Origin: CAXTTV01 sp964247295
Lineage (GTDB): Bacteria; Chloroflexota; Ktedonobacteria; Ktedonobacterales; Ktedonobacteraceae
Assembly: GCA_964247295.1 (NCBI GenBank)
Contig: CAXTTV010000050.1
Coordinates: 1-27,186, forward strand
DNA length: 27,186 bases
Direction: 5' to 3'
Position 1 is the first letter of the stretch. Each line of letters begins with the position of its first letter. This document shows positions 18,336 through 25,978 of this stretch, piece after piece. A model generated the notes under the pieces. That model was not told the origin of the DNA. It saw only the letters and a list, made by a program, of their open reading frames with translations, and did not search any database. Position numbers and translations under genes: made by a program.

Positions 18336-18776
18336 TTAAAAACTACTTGATTCCACTACTTCAAGAAAATTGGGAAGTTTTGCTTCCACCTGTTGAGCAG
18401 CTTGCTCTTGATGAGCTTCAAGCGCGTGTAGGTGGGCAATTTTCATATCCAGAAGCGTTAAGGTGCGTTGAGTTTCTTCTAACTGAGCTACTACTCTCAA
18501 GCGATGAGCCTCCAGAAGCTCATGTTTTTCCGCCAGGTTTGAAGTTCCCTCACGGGTAATCTCCGCGAACCGCTGAATCTCGCTGATAGGCATAGCACTT
18601 GCGCGCAAGCATTTCACAAGATTAATCCAGCGAAGATCGTTCTCGCTGTAGCGCCTGTGCCCATTTGGGAGGCGCTGCACAGAGAGGAGCAGACCTGAAC
18701 GCTCATAATAGCGCAGTGTATCAATACTGAGGCCAGTTTTTTGAGCGAACTGCTGAATGGTAAAGCCGTCATCCAT
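18336..18776 (-). CDS. MerR family transcriptional regulator
   Basis: A 146-residue regulator. The N-terminal winged helix-turn-helix is clear: FTIQQFAQKTGLSIDTLRYYE (split here as FTIQQFAQKTGLS, then IDTLRYYE), RSGLL, NGHRRYSENDLRWI. A long dimerisation coiled coil follows at about 80-125. No metal-binding cysteines are present, so it is not a mercury/copper sensor; this type is common beside redox enzymes and probably senses an organic ligand. A strong AGGAGGAAA ribosome site precedes the ATG. It is first in a two-gene operon with the aldo/keto reductase and should autoregulate through the operator in its own promoter. Confidence 0.95.
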   Translation of the reverse strand: MDDGFTIQQFAQKTGLSIDTLRYYERSGLLLSVQRLPNGHRRYSENDLRWINLVKCLRASAMPISEIQRFAEITREGTSNLAEKHELLEAHRLRVVAQLEETQRTLTLLDMKIAHLHALEAHQEQAAQQVEAKLPNFLEVVESSSF

Positions 18777-18810
18777 CGTGTTTTCCTCCTGACTCCGGGG
18801 TGCTGGCTAA

Positions 18811-18841
18811 AGCATACAACCTGGAGTGGACTCCAGGTCAA
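18811..18841 (-). promoter_or_regulatory. MerR-type promoter and operator (19-bp spacer)
   Basis: On the minus strand a -35 TTGACC (18836-18841) and -10 TATGCT (18811-18816) are separated by exactly 19 bp, the overlong spacer that MerR activators untwist. The spacer is filled by a perfect 9+2+9 dyad (18819-18838; ACCTGGAGT / ACTCCAGGT). It lies 34 bp upstream of the merR start, so it is the autoregulated promoter of merR and the aldo/keto reductase. Confidence 0.85.
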
Positions 18842-19002
18842 GGGGCAGAAGGGACCAAATTTAAGGCGTGTATTCCCCCCTTTTTTCGTTTGAGCGATCT
18901 TAGATATGTTACGGTAGTCCTGATTGACCGCCTGAAATCTCGTCCATTAATCGTGGGAGGCGGCTGCAAATCCGGCAGTGATTGTCGAAAAGGGAGAGCC
19001 TT

Positions 19003-19704
19003 CTAGAAGCGAACCATAACCTCTTCCAGGGGCTTTTTGCTCAGCGTGGGTACAGTTGCCGTGGTGGCAGGATAGCCGACGGGAATCAAGACATAGGCGC
19101 GTTCATTTGGGGGGCGTTGGAGGAGTTTGGAGAGAAACCCCATAGGGTTTGGTGTGTGAGTTAGCGTCGCCAGACCAGCATGAGTCAGACTAGCAAGGAG
19201 AATGCCAACGGCAATGCCTACTGATTCTTGCACATAGTAATGTTTAATTTTTCGCTGTGTGCCATCTGATTGGGTTATGAGGCCATAGATCTGAGCAAAA
19301 ACAACGATCACAAAAGGAGCCTGTTCGATATGAGGTTTATGCCAATCGGTGCCCAGATGTTCCAAAGCCTCCAGCCATTCGGGCGACATCCGTTCCTCAT
19401 AACTTTTTCGCTCTTCCTTTTCGGCAGCCAGGCGGATCTGCCTTTTCAACAGTGGGTCGCCAACCACAACAAACGTCCAGGGTTGCTGGTTGGCGCCGCT
19501 TGGGGCCAGACTGGCTGCACGAATAGCGTTCTCGATCAACTCCACAGGCACGTCTTCATCCGAATAGTCACGGATTGTTCGGCGTCCAGACATCGTGAGC
19601 AGGAACTGGTTTGAAGCAGCCAGTTGTGTCTGCTTGTTCATCCGTGTGTAATGATAGGGAACAGGCTGGTAGCGTGATGGGTGGTGTGCATCAGGTGCTG
19701 GCAA
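19003..19704 (-). CDS. Nitroreductase family protein, iodotyrosine deiodinase-like
   Basis: A 233-residue FMN-dependent nitroreductase-fold enzyme. SGRRTIRDYSDEDVP (about 39-53) is the phosphate-binding start, APSGANQQPW (about 67-76) the flavin segment, and THTPNPMGFL the C-terminal flavin contact. The lid EERKSYEERMSPEWLEAL and RPPNERAYVLIPVGYP resemble the iodotyrosine deiodinase/BluB-like branch rather than classical nitrofuran reductases. Bacterial members reductively dehalogenate or reduce aromatics; the substrate is unknown here. The start used is TTG 19704, about 10 nt after AGGAGAAAGG; an internal ATG at 19641 has no good ribosome site and would still leave the fold intact. A TATAAT-like -10 (19758-19763, minus strand) lies upstream without a clear -35. 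Confidence 0.88.
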   Translation of the reverse strand: MPAPDAHHPSRYQPVPYHYTRMNKQTQLAASNQFLLTMSGRRTIRDYSDEDVPVELIENAIRAASLAPSGANQQPWTFVVVGDPLLKRQIRLAAEKEERKSYEERMSPEWLEALEHLGTDWHKPHIEQAPFVIVVFAQIYGLITQSDGTQRKIKHYYVQESVGIAVGILLASLTHAGLATLTHTPNPMGFLSKLLQRPPNERAYVLIPVGYPATTATVPTLSKKPLEEVMVRF

Positions 19705-19987
19705 CGTATCTCATCCTTTCTCCTCATTACAGGTTCATCTTGATTTAGTTCCGGTGTATTATAGTGAGATTGGTTCTATTTCTTGCTTGTCGATATCAGA
19801 ACAGCTTCTCACCGCTTTTTACATTATACTGCGAGAGGGGAAATTGTCATACATATTATGACCTGCCGCGCCTATTGATTTGCTGCCTGATCGGGTTGCC
19901 AGATTCTCCAGGAGATTATTATGCTCACCACTAATATTGATATACCCCGTCGCAGATGAAAAGGCATCGCCGAATCTTCCAATGGAT

Positions 19988-21487
19988 TTAGTACATGCCG
20001 GGCCAGATTTCAACGCCATCCTCGTCTGTACCGATAGCGAGCCAGGTACCATCTTCTGACCAGTGGGGTGTTTCTGCGGCTTTGCCATATGGACCATACA
20101 TTGCTATCAATTGTCCTGTGAAGGGGGACCAGACATGCACAGTGCGGTTCGCGCTAGCGGAAGCGACCCAGGAGCCATGAGGTGACCAATCTACCCCTTC
20201 GATTTCACTTTTCTGACCGCGATAGACCCGAAGAGTCTTTCCAGTTGATGCATCCCAGATCTGAGAGGTTTGATCTGTACTGCATGAGATGATTGCGCGC
20301 TCATCTGGGGACCAGCACAGATCATGGACACGGCTCGTATGCCCGCGATAAATCACTCTTTGCTTTCCAGTTAAAGCCTCCCATACATGAGCGGTTCCAT
20401 TATCGGCGGCACAGGCAAGAAACCGTCCTGATGGAGACCATTTGACGCGTGAGATGCCCAGAAGGCCTAATGTACTATCAGTATATTGACTGATCAGGCG
20501 ATAAGGGAATGGACGCCATACTTCGACGGTTGGACTATGGCCGGAAATTGCCAGATAGGCATCATCTGGAGACAAGCTTACAGAGCGCAGAGCATACATT
20601 TTCTTAATAGTAATCGCTGGTGCTTGTGTAGTAAATTTCAAGAGTTGTAAAGAGCATGAGACCGCTTCAGCGGTAACAGCGGCCAACCAATTGGTTTTTG
20701 ACCAGGAAACATCATTCACCCATTTGTTCAGCGTGGTATAGACCAGGGCAATGACATCTTTCTCTATATTCCAGATAACCAGATTATTGGTTCCACTGGC
20801 AACCGCGAGATAATATTTATCTGGAGACCAGGCGAGATGATTTACCCATTTTGAAATAGTAACATCAAGAAGGTGATGTAAGCGTCGATTCGGTGGCATA
20901 GAGAGAGGAGTCGTGGGTTTAAGATCAGGGTGTAGTTTTGAATCCAAATTCTTTGATATAAGCCAGTAAGCTGAGATCGTTGCAGTCGCTACCCCAAATC
21001 CTCCGGCTCCCAACAGGAGGAGAGCTTTTCTGCGCGACAATAATTGCGGCGGGACAAGTAATTCTTTCCGTTCTTCATGCCCGTCCTGATCGACAGATTT
21101 CTCGGGTTCGATCCACGAAGTACGTTCGAGGGGGTAAGCTTCAGGCAGCGTTGGATGTTGAGACGTGAGAGTGAAATTATTGCCGGAAGGGCGCGCTTCT
21201 GACGCGCCATCAAGGTTTTCGCTGGCAGCCTCTAAAGTATCATCCTTGTTCGTTGAAGCTGAGAGATTATCCTGAACAAACCCTAACTCCTGAGCACTTT
21301 TGCCAAAGAGCGCACACAGCTTGACACGAAAATAGGCACTGGGGAGATGATTTCCACCTTCCCATCTAGTGACCGTAACCGTCGTCGTTCCCAGCATTTC
21401 CGCAATTTCACGTTGTCGCCAGCTCCGACGAATTCGCTCCTGCCGTAGTCGTTCGTTCCAGGGACTATTTTCAGGCAGATCTTTCAT
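19988..21487 (-). CDS. XRE-type HTH, transmembrane, WD40-repeat protein
   Basis: A 499-residue protein with three parts. Residues about 10-66 form an XRE helix-turn-helix (RLRQERIRRSWRQREIAEML then TTTVTVTRWEGG). Residues about 154-177 are one hydrophobic span (ALLLLGAGGFGVATATISAYWLI) following two arginines. Residues about 190-499 are WD40 repeats, seen as recurrent W-S-P-D...A.....VW/IW blades, roughly seven, enough for one propeller. The DNA-binding part would sit in the cytoplasm and the propeller outside, or the hydrophobic span may only anchor it. I know this arrangement as common in Ktedonobacteria; the biological role is unknown. Start ATG 21487 follows AGAGGG. A good promoter lies 31-60 bp upstream. 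Confidence 0.88.
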   Translation of the reverse strand: MKDLPENSPWNERLRQERIRRSWRQREIAEMLGTTTVTVTRWEGGNHLPSAYFRVKLCALFGKSAQELGFVQDNLSASTNKDDTLEAASENLDGASEARPSGNNFTLTSQHPTLPEAYPLERTSWIEPEKSVDQDGHEERKELLVPPQLLSRRKALLLLGAGGFGVATATISAYWLISKNLDSKLHPDLKPTTPLSMPPNRRLHHLLDVTISKWVNHLAWSPDKYYLAVASGTNNLVIWNIEKDVIALVYTTLNKWVNDVSWSKTNWLAAVTAEAVSCSLQLLKFTTQAPAITIKKMYALRSVSLSPDDAYLAISGHSPTVEVWRPFPYRLISQYTDSTLGLLGISRVKWSPSGRFLACAADNGTAHVWEALTGKQRVIYRGHTSRVHDLCWSPDERAIISCSTDQTSQIWDASTGKTLRVYRGQKSEIEGVDWSPHGSWVASASANRTVHVWSPFTGQLIAMYGPYGKAAETPHWSEDGTWLAIGTDEDGVEIWPGMY

Positions 21488-21786
21488 TATTTACCCTCTC
21501 ATACCTTATTAAGGGTAATGATACAGCGGTGTAAGATGTAAAGTCAAATAATAAAGGCGATTTTATATTGTTTTAGAAAAATGATATCTCCAAATGATAG
21601 CTAATGTTATGTTGAAACGTGCATTTCTTGCCTATACTGTGCATGAGGACAGCAGTAGACAAGAGTAGCTTTACTCGATTGTTTTATGGATGCTTTGTTT
21701 GCTATAACTTTGTAGCATCGAGTGGTTCGCTTCTCCTGTCGTGCTCTCTTTAAAGGTTTTTGTTGATAATTAGAAAGGTGCCAATT
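21488..21786. other. Divergent AT-rich intergenic region
   Basis: This 299-bp region lies between the divergent XRE-WD40 gene and the secreted-protein gene. It holds the minus-strand promoter listed separately. On the plus strand a TATACT lies near 21636 with TTGAAA 15 bp before it, too short a spacer to call firmly. No gene is seen. Confidence 0.55.
21504..21547 (-). promoter_or_regulatory. Sigma-70-like promoter of XRE-WD40 gene with small dyad
   Basis: The minus strand shows -35 TTGACT (21542-21547), an 18-bp spacer and -10 TATCAT (21518-21523), 31 bp from the start codon. Between -10 and the ATG lies CCTTA-T-TAAGG (21504-21514), a perfect 5-bp dyad, nested in a looser TTACCCT/AGGGTAA pair. 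It may be the operator for autoregulation by the HTH domain, but that is inference. Confidence 0.6.
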
Positions 21787-22212
21787 GTGAAACTTCTTTC
21801 TCGCGTCGGTCTCGCCATGGTATTGTGTGCGCTTTTACTGAGTTTCTCCTATATCCAGCAAGGACATACAGTAGAGGCGAAATCCACAAAGGCAGCAGTG
21901 AGCTGTTATGGGCAAGCATTCAATATTGGTTTTGCTTCACAGGCCAATACAACATACGAATTTCCTTCACGTGCAACCCCCTACGTCACATCGAGTTATT
22001 GTACTGACATCAACCTGAAGCTCACCTCGCTGCCTGGGAGTGCTTCTGTGCGTATCTGCTTTGTGCATGCAAATTATTGCAATAGTTGGAAAACATATAG
22101 CTCGACAAACGTATGGTATACTCCAGCCACCGATGTTTCCGATGGCACCACGTATGTTGTTCAATTCAAGACAACAGGTACAGGCAACGTCTATGGATTG
22201 ATAGCAGATTAA
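21787..22212 (+). CDS. Small secreted four-cysteine protein, function unknown
   Basis: A 141-residue protein I do not recognise. It starts with a classical Sec signal peptide: KLLSR, then VGLAMVLCALLLSFSYI, then a likely cleavage near residue 31 (after VEA). The mature part, about 110 residues, is rich in Ser, Thr, Tyr and Asn, with alternating beta-strand character and four cysteines (40, 72, 91, 98), suggesting two disulfides in an exported beta-sandwich. I use the GTG at 21787, which has AAAGG 8 nt upstream; the TTG at 21760 lacks this and would add charged residues before the signal. A strong terminator lies downstream, with an assembly gap between. Confidence 0.7.
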   Translation: MKLLSRVGLAMVLCALLLSFSYIQQGHTVEAKSTKAAVSCYGQAFNIGFASQANTTYEFPSRATPYVTSSYCTDINLKLTSLPGSASVRICFVHANYCNSWKTYSSTNVWYTPATDVSDGTTYVVQFKTTGTGNVYGLIAD

Positions 22213-22327
22213 GGGTGTTTGTGTCGCATTTGTCTTAGCATGCGGAGGCGGCCCCCCAAAAAAAAACCCGTTGTATAAGGGCGCCCGTTTTTTGACCCCA
22301 AAAATAAAATATGGAACCCCCATTTTT

Positions 22328-22337
22328 NNNNNNNNNN
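22328..22337. other. Assembly gap (10 N) with duplicated flank
   Basis: Ten N join two contig ends that begin with the same 14 bases (TAGCATGCGGAGGC at 22236-22249 and 22338-22351). The left copy then becomes homopolymer-rich and error-like. The join is probably an overlap that was not merged. Confidence 0.9.
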
Positions 22338-22348
22338 TAGCATGCGGA

Positions 22349-22392
22349 GGCTGCCCGAGAGAAAATACCGCTTTCTCTCGGGCAGCCTTTTT
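22349..22392 (+). terminator. Rho-independent terminator
   Basis: A perfect 16-bp stem (GGCTGCCCGAGAGAAA at 22349-22364 paired with 22372-22387), a 7-nt loop ATACCGC and a TTTTT tail (22388-22392). It would end transcription from the secreted-protein gene. Confidence 0.93.
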
Positions 22393-22580
22393 GTACCGAG
22401 ATCAGTAAAAGTCTGACACGCCTTTTTTTGTGGAGTAATCGGATTTTTACCTGTTTTGACAGCAAATTCAATCTGAAGACCACCGCATTCATCATCCTCT
22501 GCTTGTGGTGGGAGGGGTAGTAGGAGTATATGCTCATCGCACCCTAGAGCAAGAGAGAAGAAGATTTGTCAATCCTTCTG

Positions 22581-22640
22581 TGGTATACTACACCTTTGTA
22601 CAGCTCGGAGTGGAGAGGCGAAAGGCCTGAACAAAGGTGT
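22581..22640 (+). promoter_or_regulatory. Extended -10 promoter and hairpin leader of the UvrA-like gene
   Basis: TGGTATACT (22581-22589) is an extended -10 with no good -35. At about the expected transcript start lies ACACCTTTGT (22590-22599), perfectly complementary to ACAAAGGTGT (22631-22640), giving a 10-bp stem. Inside it is a second hairpin AGGC-GAAAG-GCCT (22616-22628). The 3' arm contains AAAGG, a possible ribosome site for an in-frame GTG at 22643, so the structure could gate translation. The regulatory role is inference. Confidence 0.55.
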
Positions 22641-22699
22641 TCGTGCAGCGGAATCAAGGGAAAGGTTGGGTAAAAGATTTGGAAGGGACAGAAATCAGC

Positions 22700-24922
22700 A
22701 TGGTTCAAGAATACATTGAGATTCGTGGTGCCCGCGAGAACAACCTCAAGGATGTATCGCTGAGATTGCCCAAGCGCAAAATCACCATTTTTACCGGCGT
22801 GTCTGGTTCGGGGAAGTCATCGGTCGTATTTGACACCATAGCGAATGAAGCACAGCGACTATTGTTCGAGAATTTTAGCATGTTCATTCGTAACTTTCTG
22901 CCACGCTATCCCCAACCGGACGCCGATGCGATAGAGAATCTAAGTATGGCAGTGATTGTTGATCAGAAACGCCTGGGAGGGGGATCGCAATCCACAGTAG
23001 GAACGGTTACAGACATCTCGACTGTGTTGCGCCTGCTTTTCTCGCGGATTGGTCAACCCTACGTAGGTTCCGCGAATGTATTTTCCTTCAATGATCCCCA
23101 GGGAATGTGTCTGGAGTGTAATGGTCTGGGCCGCAAGATCGGCGTTGAGCTGGAAGCTTTAATCGACAAAACAAAATCTCTGAACGAAGGAGCTATCATT
23201 GCCCCCGGATTAGCCACCTGGGAAACCGATCTATATGTGCGTTCTGGCTTCTTCGACAAAGACAAAAAGATAGCTGATTATACACCAGAGGAATTAGACC
23301 TGTTTCTCTATAGTGAACCGCACAGATATGAGGGTTTGGCGTACAACACCTATGAGGGTCTGGCCCACAAATTCAACCGTAAGTTTGTGACGCGTGACAT
23401 CCAGACGTTCTCTGCTCGTACACGGCAAAAGGTCGAGCCAATTTTGAAGCTTGGTTCCTGCCCGCTCTGCAAGGGAGCGCGGCTCAATCAGGCCGCTTTA
23501 AGCTGTAAAGTCGATGGGTACACTATCGCCGACATGGCAGGGATGGAAGTAGATGAGCTCTTAGAGGTAGTCAGGAGTATCACAGAACCGGCGGCGGAAC
23601 CAATCGTGCGTACATTAACCGAACGGCTACAGCATCTAGTAGAGATTGGTTTGGAGTATCTCAGCCTGGATCGATCCACTGATACATTGTCAGGAGGTGA
23701 GTCGCAGCGAGTGAAGATGGTCAAACATCTCAACGGGAGCCTGGTGGACGTAATGTACATCTTTGATGAACCAAGTATAGGATTGCATCCGCGCGATGTT
23801 CACCGTTTGAACGAGCTGCTTGAAAAACTACGTGATAAAGGCAACACAGTAATCGTAGTGGAGCATGATTCGGATGTCATAAAAGTCGCAGACCACATTG
23901 TGGATGTAGGGCCGTATGCGGGGAGTGAAGGTGGGCGGATCGTTTACGAAGGGAACTTTGCAGGCCTGCTCAAAGCCGACACGCTCACCGGCAGGCATTT
24001 GCAATCCACAAGGCCAATGAAGGATCAATTTCGGCAGGCCAGTGGTAGCTTCCCGATTATGCATGCGACAGTCAATAACTTAAAAGATATCAGCGTCAAT
24101 ATTCCAGCCGGAGTATTGACAGTAATCACCGGCGTAGCTGGATCGGGCAAAAGTTCATTGATCAATGAGGCTTTTTTGCGTCAGCATCAGGGCGCGATAG
24201 TGATTGATCAAGCATCTCTGAATACGTCCAGCCGTTCCAATCCAGCCACTTATACTGGCATCTTAGATGACATACGAAAATCATTTGCGGCAGTGAACCA
24301 CGTTGATGCTGGTTTGTTTAGCTTTAACTCAAAGGGAGCCTGCTCCAACTGTCAGGGACTGGGCGTCACCTACACTGATCTGGGCTTTCTTGAGGGAGTC
24401 AAGCTTCCTTGCGAAGTGTGTGGGGGCAAGCGTTTTAAGGAAGAAGTGTTGGCTTATACTTTCAACGACAAGTCCATCGCCGATGTTTTGAGCATGACCA
24501 TCAGTCAGGCACTCTCATTTTTTACAATCAAAGAAGTGCTGTCAAAGCTCCAAGCGATGAGCGATGTAGGTTTAGATTACCTGACGCTGGGGCAGCCGCT
24601 GAGCACGCTCTCAGGGGGAGAATGCCAAAGGATGAAGATAGCCAGCGAGCTTCGCAAACAAGGGAACATCTATGTCATGGATGAGCCAACAACCGGACTG
24701 CATCTATCGGATATTGGTCGTTTGCTCGTCATCATGAACCGGCTGGTAGATAGTGGGAACACAGTCATTGTGATCGAGCATCATCTTGACGTAATTCGCA
24801 ACGCAGACTGGATCATCGACATGGGTCCAGAAGGGGGCAATAAGGGGGGAATGGTTATCTTCGAGGGGACCCCGCGAGAACTCCTCGGCGCGAAGCATTC
24901 GCTGACGAGTACGTACGTGTAA
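22700..24922 (+). CDS. Short stand-alone UvrA-like ABC ATPase (drug-resistance type)
   Basis: A 740-residue protein with two ABC ATPase cassettes of the UvrA class. Cassette 1 has Walker A GVSGSGKS (33-40), signature LSGGESQRVK near 330 and Walker B IFDEPSIGLHP near 354. Cassette 2 has GVAGSGKSS near 479, LSGGECQRMK near 637 and VMDEPTTGLH. Zinc sites are CLEC/CPLC (near 137, 254) and CSNC/CEVC (near 548, 571). It is about 200 residues shorter than repair UvrA (about 940), as expected of paralogues lacking the UvrB-binding and insertion regions. Such proteins, like DrrC of anthracycline producers, protect DNA from intercalating drugs. ATG 22700 is chosen because family homology starts there; GTG 22643 or 22637 would add about 20 residues. 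GGAAGGGA lies 11 nt before ATG, a slightly long spacing. Confidence 0.9.
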   Translation: MVQEYIEIRGARENNLKDVSLRLPKRKITIFTGVSGSGKSSVVFDTIANEAQRLLFENFSMFIRNFLPRYPQPDADAIENLSMAVIVDQKRLGGGSQSTVGTVTDISTVLRLLFSRIGQPYVGSANVFSFNDPQGMCLECNGLGRKIGVELEALIDKTKSLNEGAIIAPGLATWETDLYVRSGFFDKDKKIADYTPEELDLFLYSEPHRYEGLAYNTYEGLAHKFNRKFVTRDIQTFSARTRQKVEPILKLGSCPLCKGARLNQAALSCKVDGYTIADMAGMEVDELLEVVRSITEPAAEPIVRTLTERLQHLVEIGLEYLSLDRSTDTLSGGESQRVKMVKHLNGSLVDVMYIFDEPSIGLHPRDVHRLNELLEKLRDKGNTVIVVEHDSDVIKVADHIVDVGPYAGSEGGRIVYEGNFAGLLKADTLTGRHLQSTRPMKDQFRQASGSFPIMHATVNNLKDISVNIPAGVLTVITGVAGSGKSSLINEAFLRQHQGAIVIDQASLNTSSRSNPATYTGILDDIRKSFAAVNHVDAGLFSFNSKGACSNCQGLGVTYTDLGFLEGVKLPCEVCGGKRFKEEVLAYTFNDKSIADVLSMTISQALSFFTIKEVLSKLQAMSDVGLDYLTLGQPLSTLSGGECQRMKIASELRKQGNIYVMDEPTTGLHLSDIGRLLVIMNRLVDSGNTVIVIEHHLDVIRNADWIIDMGPEGGNKGGMVIFEGTPRELLGAKHSLTSTYV

Positions 24923-24935
24923 CGGACCAGGAGCG

Positions 24936-25002
24936 GTGTGCAAGTGAATTGACAGCAAGATATTTCCCTGTAGAGATCTAAAAATCAGCCAATTCAGCAC
25001 AC
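24936..25002. repeat. Bulged inverted repeat between convergent genes
   Basis: GTGTGCAAGTGAATTG (24936-24951) pairs with CAATTCAGCACAC (24990-25002), apart from a 3-nt bulge, across a 38-nt loop. It has no T-tract. It may be a weak transcript-end structure between the UvrA-like gene and the converging dehydrogenase, or chance. Confidence 0.35.
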
Positions 25003-25089
25003 GCGCTCATGGACCCAGGCCATAACAAGTCGTTTCTCATCGGCTTGATATACTATGCATTATGCCCGTCTCGATAGGCATCACTGGTC

Positions 25090-25978
25090 CTATGGTGCGA
25101 GCACGCCAAACCCCATTCGTTCGAGAAAGTCCTTTTGGAGCTTCCAAAGCAGAGCATTGGCTTTCTCCACATTGCCCTCTGTAAAATCGACCACACTCCG
25201 AAACGGACGTTTTCCGGCAGGCAGACCCACAATCCCGCACAATCTCGTCAGCGACGGCCTGTGGGTCAGCATTCACACCCGGCGTGAAGAGTTTCTTCGT
25301 TGCTTCCTCATACTCCGCAATCATACCATCAAGCCGGCCATACTGGGCCGTCGTCGCTGCATCAGCGGGCCCCGTCGCGTTTGGAAAGTGCTCGGTGCCC
25401 TGAGTGAACGCTCCAGGCATCACAATGCACGTTTCAATGCCAAACTGGCTGACTTCATAGGCCGTCGTTTGGGCCCGGCCATCCATCGCCATCTTGGAGG
25501 CCACATAGGGACCCATAAACGGTGGAACCACAACAGTTGTAGTGCTGCCCGTATAGAGTAACACCCCTTTGCCTCGCTCTCGCATCTGTGGCAGAACAGC
25601 TCGATTGACGCGAACCACGCCAAGCGCATTGGTGCTGAAGAGGTGCTTGATTTCCTCCGCCGTGAACGCTTCTGTATAGCCGAGAACCAAGTGCCCGGCA
25701 TTATGCATCACCATATCAATTTGACCGTGGTTCTTTGCAATCGCTTGCACCGCTTGATCGACAGATTCTTGAGAGGCCACGTCCATCTCAATGACGCGCA
25801 GGTCAACACCATGCGCACGAGCGTACTCGCGTTCCTGCCTGGCACGACCAGCGTTCCGTCCTTCGACTGCTCGCATGCTCGCGTAGACCGTGTGTCCAGC
25901 TTCCGCCAGGCTATGGGTTGAGAGTTGACCAATGCCAGTCGCGACACCAGTAACGAGAACACTATATATTTGATTCAT
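25090..25978 (-). pseudogene. SDR family oxidoreductase, frameshifted by one base
   Basis: A short-chain dehydrogenase. The Rossmann motif TGVATGIG (10-17), NAG (93-95) and the catalytic S145, Y158 and K162 (YVASK) are intact. After residue 248 (ADEIVR) the frame changes to unrelated sequence, while the normal C-terminus (IVGLPAGKRPFRSVVDFTEG and on to GFGVLAP) continues in another frame ending at 25090. One extra G, in the CCC at 25234-25236 on the plus strand, explains it exactly. Uncorrected, the frame reads on to 25037. A sequencing error or a recent mutation are both possible; the catalytic part is undamaged, so a truncated enzyme might still fold. Start ATG 25978 follows AAGGAAG. Substrate unknown. 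Confidence 0.8.

Larger units (their letters stand above)
22213..22699. other. Intergenic region with terminator, gap and uvrA-like leader
   Basis: No gene is supported here. From left to right it holds a noisy near-duplicate of the downstream contig end (22236-22327), ten N (22328-22337), a strong terminator, about 150 bp without visible signals, an extended -10 promoter and a structured leader for the next gene. The 100-residue minus-strand frame crossing the N is an artefact. Confidence 0.7.

Noticed and set aside
21100..21120. GGTTCGATCC, like a tRNA T-arm
   Set aside because: It lies inside the XRE-WD40 coding sequence, with no acceptor stem, D-arm or anticodon arm around it.
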